Assembly: GCA_041395105.1 (NCBI GenBank)
Contig: JAWLBB010000010.1
Coordinates: forward strand, 1-64,000
Origin: Opitutaceae bacterium
GTDB taxonomy: Bacteria; Verrucomicrobiota; Verrucomicrobiia; Opitutales; Opitutaceae
Length of the DNA stretch: 64,000 nt
Direction: 5' to 3'
Part shown: positions 28,526 to 34,936 of the stretch, piece after piece
How positions within the stretch are numbered: position 1 is the first letter of the stretch
Layout of the letters: each line of letters opens with the position of its first letter
Made by a program: the position numbers and the translations under genes
The notes under the pieces: model-generated
Databases searched by the model: none
What the model was told of the DNA's origin: nothing
What the model saw: the letters and a program-made list of their open reading frames with translations, nothing else

Positions 28526-28642
28526 TCCGGACGCTGCGGAAACTCTCGCCTGCACATTGACGAGGAGCCAACCATACCGCCGATCCGACGGGCAGATTGA
28601 CTTTCCAATGCTGTCCCGCTTCGTTCAACCACGGAGGAAGTC

Positions 28643-29050
28643 GTGAAGAAAGGACAGACAACACCTGCCCGCAAGCCCGATGGTCGCAGACCTGTTCTGC
28701 TTCGTCGTTCCGCCTGGGCCTCAAACGATCAGATCTGGAAAGGCCGATTCGAGGGCAAGGACATCGATACGGGAATCACGGTGCTGTTCTACGCTACCGA
28801 TGAGATCGGTGAAGGCCCCCGCTGGCATGTTCACCCGTACGACGAGGTCTTCATTATTCGTGCCGGGCGCGCACTCTTCACGATAGGAGACGAAAAAATC
28901 GAGGCGGCCACCGGAGATATTCTTCTCGGTCCGGCGGAGGTTCCCCACAAGTACCACAATCTCGGGCCGGGCAGGCTCGAAACAACCGACATCCATCAAT
29001 CGAAGAGTTGGATACAGACCGATTTGGAGGATCCCGAACTTGAGGCATAG
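28643..29050 (+). CDS. Cupin-domain protein
   Basis: A 135-residue single-domain cupin. The GTG start is supported by GGAGG five bases upstream. Cupin motif 1 is PRWHVHPYDEVFIIRAGRALFTIGDE and motif 2 GDILLGPAEVPHKYHNLG; the His and Glu residues can bind a metal. The exact role is unknown; small cupins include isomerases, dioxygenases and binding proteins. It is followed 24 bp later by an NmrA-like oxidoreductase on the same strand, so the two may be co-transcribed. Confidence 0.8.
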   Translation: MKKGQTTPARKPDGRRPVLLRRSAWASNDQIWKGRFEGKDIDTGITVLFYATDEIGEGPRWHVHPYDEVFIIRAGRALFTIGDEKIEAATGDILLGPAEVPHKYHNLGPGRLETTDIHQSKSWIQTDLEDPELEA

Positions 29051-29074
29051 TCGCGCACCATGGGAGAAGAAAGC

Positions 29075-29791
29075 ATGAAGAAGGTCTGCATCGTGGGTGT
29101 TTCGGGAAAACTCGGTCGCTACATGGTGCAGCACGCGCTGGACCGGGGCTACGAGGTCGTTGGCGTCTGCCGGGAAAAGAGCGTCGGAAAACTCGCTGCG
29201 TTCCGGGATCGGATCACCGTCTTCACCGGGGCGACGGACGACCCCGAGGTCATCCGCAAAGCGGTCGATGGGTGTGACGGTGTCCTGACCGTGCTTGTTC
29301 CCTGGGGGGTGAACCACTATGCAGCCGGGACGGCCCAGGCGGTCCTCGATCACGCGCGCCCTGGTGCTCGCCTGGTCTTTTCGTGCGGCTGGCATATCAG
29401 CCGCGACGGGCAGGATGTCTATTCGCGAAAGCTCAAGATCTTTGTCAAGGTTTTCGGCTGGATCGCCAAGCGTATCCGTTTTGCGGATCTGGACGATCAG
29501 GTGGAGGCCTGCCGGCGGGTCTTTGCCAGCAAGACCCGGTGGACGGTCGTGCGTGCCAGCGACCTGGAGGAAGGCGAAAGCGAGGGACTGCCCGTGTGGA
29601 GTCGACACGTCGGAGATCCCGTTCTTGAAAGCAACCGGACGCGACGCATTGACTTTGCCCTGTTCATGGTCGAGGCGCTCACCAATGACGCGCTCATCCA
29701 GGAGGCCCCGGCCATTGTCGGGTGCCGGACTCCGTCGGCCCTCGCCCATGCTGGCGAGGTGCGAACGACACCAGGAAGCCCCGAGAGGTAA
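29075..29791 (+). CDS. NAD(P)-binding NmrA/SDR-like protein
   Basis: 238 residues. The start at 29075 (MKKVCIVGV) is preferred because GGAG lies eight bases before it; an ATG at 29060 would add five residues. The Rossmann nucleotide-binding motif is VGVSGKLGRYMVQHALDRGYEVVGVCR. Atypical short-chain dehydrogenases of the NmrA/YwnB type continue with VLTVLVPWG, WTVVRASDLEEG and a C-terminal ALFMVEAL helix. These act as NADP-dependent reductases or redox sensors. It is probably co-transcribed with the cupin gene. No substrate can be inferred. Confidence 0.75.
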   Translation: MKKVCIVGVSGKLGRYMVQHALDRGYEVVGVCREKSVGKLAAFRDRITVFTGATDDPEVIRKAVDGCDGVLTVLVPWGVNHYAAGTAQAVLDHARPGARLVFSCGWHISRDGQDVYSRKLKIFVKVFGWIAKRIRFADLDDQVEACRRVFASKTRWTVVRASDLEEGESEGLPVWSRHVGDPVLESNRTRRIDFALFMVEALTNDALIQEAPAIVGCRTPSALAHAGEVRTTPGSPER

Positions 29792-29969
29792 TCGACCCAA
29801 CCCTTTGCCTTGGGGCGGCCGAGGAGGGTCGATGATCGATTGGCAAACAGAGTTGATCAATTCCGCCCATCACTCTTCTCAGTGGCATGGACGCGATGAA
29901 CAAACTTTGGTGAAGGCCTCCGCCATACCTTATCCACAGCTGCTGTTACTTCGATGATGGCAATTCCCG

Positions 29970-30848
29970 TCACCGAGTTCTGCTGCCGGCTCCCAACATA
30001 TGCGCGCGCAGAAACCCGAGCACCCGGCGCTCGTATTCATCCTGTGCGAAGCGGTGCAGGTCGACATGGCCGGCGCCTTCGACGATCCACAATTCCTTGT
30101 GACCTGACGCAGCGTCGAACAGCGCTTGGGCTTCAGCGGGAGTCGTCCTCCCGTCCTCCGATCCGTTGATGATCAAAATGGGCGCCGCAACGCTGGAAAT
30201 TCGAGCCAAAGGACTGACTTCCTCCGGTTCAAATCCCAAGCGAAACCTGAACTGGACGGTCAATAACGGAGTCAGCACCGAGCCCCCCGGTCCCAGTTTG
30301 ATCTTCATTCGGTTGTTTGTGGCCATTTCAATGCTGGTGAAAGTCGCTTCAACGACCAGGGCGGCAACCTCCACTTCGCTCTCCGAGAGAATGGCCGCCG
30401 CGCCACCAAGCGAACACCCGATGATTCCGATCGGATCTCTCGGGAACTCCGACCGGATGAATCGCAGGACGGAGGATACATCCAATGCTTCCAGTTTTCC
30501 AAACGTGATTTGATTCCCTCCGCTTTCTCCATGAGCCCGAAGGTCGATGACAACCGTATTGAAACCCGCCGCAGAGAGGAACCTCGCCCTTCCAAGCATG
30601 CTCCGTCGATCCGAACGAATGCCGTGAAGGAGCAGCAGGGTTCCAGTTGGCTCCGGAATCATGTGGACCCAGCCACGTATTTCAGAGCCCGAATCATTCT
30701 GTAGGATCAATTCATGCGATGGAAAATCGACAGGCGGAGGGCCTATTTCCAACCTGTGCGGAGAGACGAGGCGGCCCCCAACCACGACGGCCCCCGAAAT
30801 CAACACGGCGGCAGAGATAAGAACAACAACAGCCACCAATTTCATCAT
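29970..30848 (-). CDS. Membrane-anchored alpha/beta hydrolase
   Basis: A 292-residue protein with an N-terminal hydrophobic anchor (VAVVVLISAAVLISGAVVV) and an alpha/beta-hydrolase domain. The oxyanion strand is LLLLHGIRSDRRSM, and the nucleophile elbow is GCSLGG. NGSEDGRTTP provides a likely acid, and EGAGHVDLH the catalytic His. The start ATG overlaps the stop of the ceramidase gene by 4 bp, so it is the second gene of that operon. An esterase or thioesterase role on lipids is suggested by the partner but not shown. Confidence 0.85.
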   Translation of the reverse strand: MMKLVAVVVLISAAVLISGAVVVGGRLVSPHRLEIGPPPVDFPSHELILQNDSGSEIRGWVHMIPEPTGTLLLLHGIRSDRRSMLGRARFLSAAGFNTVVIDLRAHGESGGNQITFGKLEALDVSSVLRFIRSEFPRDPIGIIGCSLGGAAAILSESEVEVAALVVEATFTSIEMATNNRMKIKLGPGGSVLTPLLTVQFRFRLGFEPEEVSPLARISSVAAPILIINGSEDGRTTPAEAQALFDAASGHKELWIVEGAGHVDLHRFAQDEYERRVLGFLRAHMLGAGSRTR

Positions 30849-31753
30849 TCAAGATCAGCCGAGTTGTCCATGTTGAGAGAATGTCGAAGTGGCCTGACTT
30901 CCCCGCGCTCGCGACCGAATCCTCCACCTGCAATCACACATACAGCAAGAAGAAGCGAAAGAGCCGAAAACACATGCCACATCGCATGTGCTTGGATTGC
31001 GGCGCCAGGATTGCAGAGCCACCCGCCCGGCCGATCCCCAACCTGGAAGACAACCGCCATCCCGAACAGCGCGACGGCTCCAATACCCTTCAGCGTCACT
31101 CGCCGTGACTTTCGCCGCAACACCGCCACCGTGACGGCACCGATCAACAAAGTCGCGGCCACAAATGTCAGGTTCGTCAGGGCCAGGGGCTTCACACCGA
31201 AGACGACCCAATTCCGAGCAGTAGCCGCACCGGCTCCAAAGAGGATTGTGCCGATCACCACGACAGAAATCCGCCGATCGAACAACCGACCAACCACACC
31301 GTGGAAAGAGCCGACCGCCAGCGCCGAGGTCGCAAAATAGAGCCCATACATGGCGGCGACATCGACGTGCCTCAGGGTACGCGAGGCCGAGGCGTGATAG
31401 AGAAAACTGCCGATACCGACACAGATCAACGATGCGCCGGCCAGTCCGCGTACTCTGTTCGATCCAATTGCAACGAGATACGCACCGACCGCGACAAACG
31501 CCAGATTCGACCAAGTGTTTTGAGGTTCGCGGACCAGGCGCCCCAGAGCCTTACTTGAATGGGCGGCTGTATCGCCCGGCAAGGCGACCGGATCCAGGGC
31601 TTCCCCCTGCCTTGGCGGTTGTTCGGGTTCCGGCCAGCCCGAACCGGACCCAATGCATACGAGCGTGACCGCCAGGATCGCGGAAACCACCGCTGTGAGG
31701 AAAAGTGCCCGGCCCATGTCGATGCGATCTGTTGCAGGACGGTGTGTATTCAT
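30845..31753 (-). CDS. Ceramidase-family integral membrane hydrolase
   Basis: About 302 residues from ATG 31753 (MNTHRPATDR); a longer frame extends to 31870. There are roughly seven hydrophobic helices. Conserved features match the alkaline ceramidase/CREST family: REPQNTWSNLAFVAVGAYL, GIGSFLYHASASRTLRHVDVAAM and QAHAMWHVFSAL, which supply the His, Ser and Asp residues thought to hold the catalytic zinc. Alkaline ceramidases cleave the amide of ceramides; bacterial homologues are largely uncharacterised. It is translationally coupled to an alpha/beta hydrolase, suggesting a lipid-modifying pair. Confidence 0.82.
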   Translation of the reverse strand: MNTHRPATDRIDMGRALFLTAVVSAILAVTLVCIGSGSGWPEPEQPPRQGEALDPVALPGDTAAHSSKALGRLVREPQNTWSNLAFVAVGAYLVAIGSNRVRGLAGASLICVGIGSFLYHASASRTLRHVDVAAMYGLYFATSALAVGSFHGVVGRLFDRRISVVVIGTILFGAGAATARNWVVFGVKPLALTNLTFVAATLLIGAVTVAVLRRKSRRVTLKGIGAVALFGMAVVFQVGDRPGGWLCNPGAAIQAHAMWHVFSALSLLLAVCVIAGGGFGRERGEVRPLRHSLNMDNSADLE

Positions 31754-31896
31754 GTGCGACTCGTCCAGCGATTTCCAGATCTTCGAGGTGAAAGATGGGG
31801 TCAGCAGCCCGATCATCCATGACTTCGCAATGCATTCCTGTTCACACCCACTCCCTGTCGATACTGACATGCCGTCGTGGGACCTGCGATTTCACG

Positions 31897-31930
31897 TTGA
31901 CACAGCAGACTCGAATTGTAACATGTTACA
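31897..31930 (+). promoter_or_regulatory. Toxin-antitoxin promoter with palindromic operator
   Basis: A good -35 (TTGACA, 31897-31902) is followed after 16 bp by TAACAT (31919-31924) as -10. A perfect 14-bp palindrome, TGTAACATGTTACA (31917-31930), covers the -10 and ends 3 bp before the antitoxin ATG. This layout is what autorepression by an antitoxin or toxin-antitoxin complex would require. The mRNA leader would be only a few bases long. Confidence 0.55.
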
Positions 31931-31933
31931 AAG

Positions 31934-32143
31934 ATGGCAAAGAAGGAAACAGCCGAGCGGATGAACGACTATCGGGCTCGATTGCGCAGTCAGGGACTGC
32001 GACCAGTTCAGATCTGGGTCCCAGATCAAAGATCTCCGGGATTTGAGGAGAAGCTGAAGCAGCAGGTGCGCAATCTGGACCCGGAAGATGAACAGGAGAC
32101 CCTTCACTTTCTTGAACAGGCGGCGGACTGGCCTGAAGAATGA
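31934..32143 (+). CDS. Antitoxin, MazE-like
   Basis: A 69-residue protein, MAKKETAERMNDYRARLRSQGLRPVQIWVPD..., of the antitoxin-MazE-like type. The N-terminal part is basic and the YRARLRSQGLRPVQIWVPD stretch resembles a ribbon-helix-helix DNA-binding segment. The C-terminal half is acidic (DPEDEQETLHFLEQAADWPEE), as expected for toxin neutralisation. It overlaps the MazF-type toxin gene by 4 bp (ATGA) and lies behind a palindrome-bearing promoter. Confidence 0.85.
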   Translation: MAKKETAERMNDYRARLRSQGLRPVQIWVPDQRSPGFEEKLKQQVRNLDPEDEQETLHFLEQAADWPEE

Positions 32144-32469
32144 AGCGCGGGGAGATCTTTTCCGTCTCGGCTCCTGGCGATTTCGGCAAACCCCGCCCAG
32201 CGGTGATCGTGCAGACTGATGCGCTGAATCAACGCGACTTCGCCAGCGTCATCATATGCCCGTTCACGGGCACAGTCCGGGAAGCTCCCCTATTCAGAAT
32301 TCTGGTGAACCCGACCCCGGAAAACGGCCTTTCGAAACCATCTCAGATCATGGTCGACAAGGTCCAAGCGGTCGCATTGAAGCGGATCGGACAACGGATC
32401 GGCTCGATTACCGACGAACAGACGCTTCAGCTGAACCGAACCTTGGCCTTCGTGGTGGGGATTGGCTGA
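32140..32469 (+). CDS. Toxin MazF family endoribonuclease
   Basis: A 109-residue MazF/PemK-fold toxin. It begins MKRGEIFSVSAPGDFGKPRPAVIVQTD, the canonical opening with the GDxG-like KPRPAVIVQ strand. The middle has SVIICPFTGT and the later part PSQIMVDKVQAVALKRIGQRIGSI, matching the family's DKxxxxxxxRIG segment. Known members cut mRNA at specific short sequences to stop translation. Start and stop are intact and it is coupled to the antitoxin gene, so the system is probably functional. Confidence 0.92.
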   Translation: MKRGEIFSVSAPGDFGKPRPAVIVQTDALNQRDFASVIICPFTGTVREAPLFRILVNPTPENGLSKPSQIMVDKVQAVALKRIGQRIGSITDEQTLQLNRTLAFVVGIG

Positions 32470-32470
32470 C

Positions 32471-32544
32471 GTCCCCAACTATTGGTGTAGACCCCAACAT
32501 CAACCCAAATAGACCCACTGTCCCCATCTTTTGGTGTAGACCCC
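32471..32544. repeat. Two 25-bp direct repeats, 49-bp period
   Basis: Copies at 32471-32495 and 32520-32544 share GTCCCCA at one end and TTGGTGTAGACCCC at the other, with two mismatches between them. The 24 bases between copies are unrelated. They sit immediately after the MazF stop codon and before the tRNA-Ser gene, where no coding sequence is seen. Function is unknown; a repeat pair at the edge of a toxin-antitoxin module beside a tRNA could mark past insertion. Confidence 0.6.
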
Positions 32545-32584
32545 GCAACTGATTCCAGTTCAGCGGCTACCGAATCTGGAAAAA

Positions 32585-32675
32585 TGGCGGAGAGAGAGGG
32601 ATTCGAACCCTCGGTACCCTTTTGAGGTACGACGCTTTAGCAAAGCGTTGCTTTCGACCGCTCAGCCATCTCTCC
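32585..32675 (-). tRNA. tRNA-Ser (anticodon GCU)
   Basis: On the minus strand a 91-nt molecule folds as a class II tRNA. The acceptor arms GGAGAGA and TCTCTCC pair, the discriminator is G, and the 3' CCA is encoded (32585-32587). The anticodon stem ACGCT/AGCGT encloses the loop TTGCTAA, giving anticodon GCT for AGC/AGU serine codons. A long variable arm (GTACC...GGTAC) and a T-arm with GGTTCGAATCC are present. The long variable arm confirms serine identity. Confidence 0.95.
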
Positions 32676-32799
32676 TGAGGGTATCGGAACTGGCACCAAC
32701 GTGTACGGCCATTCCGGAGCTGACAAGTGTGAAATTCGACCTGCTCATCCGACACCGATTCACGGCATTATCGTCCGCATCAGGTCAATCAGTCAGAGT

Positions 32800-32865
32800 G
32801 TAGCCACTTCGCTGTGTCGAAGTGCCCCATAACCTCCGGGAACGACGGCACAGCGGCATTGCTAC
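32800..32865. repeat. REP-like inverted pair (locus A)
   Basis: The plus-strand unit begins GTAG at 32800, followed by a hairpin CACTTCG, loop CTGTGT, CGAAGTG (32805-32824). The inverted unit, read on the minus strand, begins GTAG at 32865. It has an imperfect hairpin around the loop CTGTGC (arms AATGCCG and CGTCGTT, 32841-32860). A 5' GTAG before a palindrome is the hallmark of REP elements mobilised by RAYT transposases. A related pair is at 38816-38886. The remaining bases of the 32676-32958 gap show nothing else. Confidence 0.6.
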
Positions 32866-32958
32866 ACTTCCCTTCTGCCACCGACACTTTAGGAGGAAGT
32901 CAACGCGGGACGGATGGGGTAGCCCCGAACCCAGAGGCTCCCCCTACCCGCTTCTTCT

Positions 32959-33696
32959 TCAGATCCGCCTCGCGATCCAGAAACGACATTCTTCGGAAAA
33001 TGCGCGAACAGCCTCCGACTCGCTCGCGATCTCCGACCGCAGGTGCGACTCCAACAACTCGAACCCGGTCAACTCCAGGTCCTCCTTCACATCCGCCGGT
33101 CGTGGAATGTGAATGAAGACCATCCCCTCGGGAGTTTCCGCATGACGATCGCCGAACTCGAGCAAGCCGTCTCCCTGCCGTCCGCTGTCCCAAAGCGCCC
33201 TCTCCTCCTCCCATAGTTCGCGATAACGGTTAAGGTCCCGGTCGTGGGACGTGAAGACGAAGAGCCCCCCCGACTTGAGGACCCGGGCGATCTCGATCAT
33301 CGCCTTGCGCCGGTTCGCCCGCCAGGGGATCTGCATCAGACCGTTGAAGCCGAAAATGGCCCCATCATAGATTCCATCCTCGAAATTCAGACGGGTCGCA
33401 TCGGCCACCCGGAACGGAATACCATAATCAAGCAACCGGGACAGTCGACGGGCCTCCTCGATCATTTCCCGGGAGAAATCGAACCCGAGGATCTTCTGGT
33501 AGCCCAGTTCCCACAGGCCCAGAGCGATCCGCCCCGCTCCACAACCACAATCCAGGAGCGTGTCGTTCCGGTCAAAGACCTGGGTAAAGACCACCTCTTC
33601 CGACGCCCAGAGGCCGATTCGGGCGGCCGCGTCTGCATAATGCCGGACGGCGACCGGATCCCGGTAATAGCGCCTGACTGTCTCTCCATCCATCAA
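32959..33696 (-). CDS. Class I SAM-dependent methyltransferase
   Basis: A 245-residue methyltransferase. Motif I is LLDCGCGAGRIALGLWELG, followed by ILGFDFSREMIEEARRL and FRVADATRLNFEDGIYDGAIFGFNGLMQIP. A post-motif segment IARVLKSGGLFVFTSHDRD is typical of small-molecule methyltransferases. The substrate is unknown. It is read away from the rplU-rpmA operon with about 70 bp between the divergent starts. Confidence 0.82.
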   Translation of the reverse strand: MMDGETVRRYYRDPVAVRHYADAAARIGLWASEEVVFTQVFDRNDTLLDCGCGAGRIALGLWELGYQKILGFDFSREMIEEARRLSRLLDYGIPFRVADATRLNFEDGIYDGAIFGFNGLMQIPWRANRRKAMIEIARVLKSGGLFVFTSHDRDLNRYRELWEEERALWDSGRQGDGLLEFGDRHAETPEGMVFIHIPRPADVKEDLELTGFELLESHLRSEIASESEAVRAFSEECRFWIARRI

Positions 33697-33768
33697 ATGA
33701 TCCCGTGATTGTGAATAAAATCCTTGATTTCGACTCTCCGGACCTTCTTATTCACCGGTTTATCTCTC

Positions 33769-34083
33769 ATGAAAGCGACTATTAAGACCCAAGGCAGACA
33801 GTTCACCGTCCAGGAAGGTGACGTCCTTGTCGTCAACCAATTTCCCGGCACTGAAGCGGGTGCGACCATCGAAATCAACGACGTTCTCGCGGTCGGTGAG
33901 GGCTCGGATATCCGGTTCGGCACGCCCCTCGTCGACGGGGCCAGCGTCAGCGCCACCCTTGTCGAGAACAAGCGCGGTGACAAAGTGATCATCTTCAAGA
34001 AGAAGAAGCGCAAGGGCTACCGCCGCAAGCGGGGCCATCGCCAGGAGCTTTCGGTCATCAAGATCGAATCCATCAAGGGCTGA
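33769..34083 (+). CDS. rplU: 50S ribosomal protein L21
   Basis: A 104-residue protein beginning MKATIKTQGRQFTVQEGDVLVV. L21 features include LVVNQFPGTEAGATIEINDVLAVG, VSATLVENKRGDKVIIFKKKKRKGYRRKRGHRQ and the terminal VIKIESI. It binds 23S rRNA with L20. An upstream ATG at 33724 adds 15 non-conserved residues and was not chosen. It is followed 32 bp later by rpmA, the almost universal bacterial order. Confidence 0.98.
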   Translation: MKATIKTQGRQFTVQEGDVLVVNQFPGTEAGATIEINDVLAVGEGSDIRFGTPLVDGASVSATLVENKRGDKVIIFKKKKRKGYRRKRGHRQELSVIKIESIKG

Positions 34084-34115
34084 TTTACGAACAACTGATT
34101 TGAGGACTTTTTGCC

Positions 34116-34370
34116 ATGGCACATAAGAAGGGACAGGGAACCAGCAAGAACGGACGCGACAGTCACGCCCAGCGCTTGGGTATCAAGCGCTTCGGCGGTC
34201 AGGCCGTCACGGCCGGCACCATCATTCTCCGCCAGCGCGGCACCAAATTCCATCCGGGCAAGAATGTGGGTCTCGGACGAGATTTCACGATTTTCGCCCT
34301 GGTCGACGGCACCGTCGAGTTCGACAAGGCCCACCGCAAAGTCGGCGTAGTCGCGACATCGGCGGCCTGA
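34116..34370 (+). CDS. rpmA: 50S ribosomal protein L27
   Basis: An 84-residue protein, MAHKKGQGTSKNGRDSHAQRLG followed by KRFGGQAVTAGTIILRQRGTKFHPG and NVGLGRDFTIFALVDG, a full L27. The flexible N-terminus reaches toward the peptidyl-transferase centre. GAGGA about ten bases upstream supports the start. A strong terminator follows. Confidence 0.98.
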   Translation: MAHKKGQGTSKNGRDSHAQRLGIKRFGGQAVTAGTIILRQRGTKFHPGKNVGLGRDFTIFALVDGTVEFDKAHRKVGVVATSAA

Positions 34371-34403
34371 CGGCCTCCCTGTTTTTCCGGGTATCCGGAC
34401 TGG

Positions 34404-34433
34404 AAAGCCCCACCATCGTGTGGGGCTTTTTTT
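34404..34433 (+). terminator. Rho-independent terminator after rpmA
   Basis: Stem AAAGCCCCAC pairs with GTGGGGCTTT around a six-base loop, followed by a run of seven T (34427-34433). It ends the rplU-rpmA transcript. Confidence 0.92.
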
Positions 34434-34505
34434 GTGCCCGGGCTAAAATACCCGTCACTTCGCGCCGAATCCAGTGATCGGACGAGCTGCCTGAACACCG
34501 ATGAA

Positions 34506-34838
34506 ATGACCGACCGCCTCCAGAAACTCAGGGAACAAAGGGATTTCATCCTCAGGCATTTGCAGTGGCTGGATGAGGAGATTGCCCTCGAGGCGCCGCA
34601 ATCATCGACAACCGAAATCTGCGAACCAACACCCGCTTCGGTCGAGCCGACGGGACCCGGACCGGCCACACCCGCCCCGGTGGTCGAAAAGCCGCCCGCC
34701 ATCGTCCCCGACCCCCTGGAGGACAGCCATGTCCATTCCCTCAAGAGCGAAGTGCGGAAAGGATGTCTTCTTTACTTCGGGATCGCCTGGGTTCTACTCC
34801 TGGCGGTGGTCGGTATCGTCTACCTTGTCTACAGGTAG
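34506..34838 (+). CDS. Small single-pass membrane protein with coiled-coil start (unknown function)
   Basis: 110 residues from ATG 34506 (MTDRLQKLREQRD). The first 30 residues are charged with a heptad-like pattern (LQKLREQRDFILRHLQWLDEEI), suggesting a coiled coil. A Pro/Ala-rich linker follows, then a C-terminal membrane segment (LLYFGIAWVLLLAVVGIVYLVYR). No family is recognised. It lies just behind the rpmA terminator. Coding status is supported by the domain layout rather than by homology. Confidence 0.6.
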   Translation: MTDRLQKLREQRDFILRHLQWLDEEIALEAPQSSTTEICEPTPASVEPTGPGPATPAPVVEKPPAIVPDPLEDSHVHSLKSEVRKGCLLYFGIAWVLLLAVVGIVYLVYR

Positions 34839-34936
34839 ACTGGAAGGCGCGCACAGCGGTCACGCTCGACCGAATGAAAGACTTCCCGGTTGCGCCTAAA
34901 AAAGTTGCCTCGGGCGGCGGCGCACCAGCGTCGGCC

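Noticed and set aside
32585..32675. tRNA-Ser as an attachment site for an integrated element
   Set aside because: No integrase gene and no duplicated tRNA end were seen in the window.
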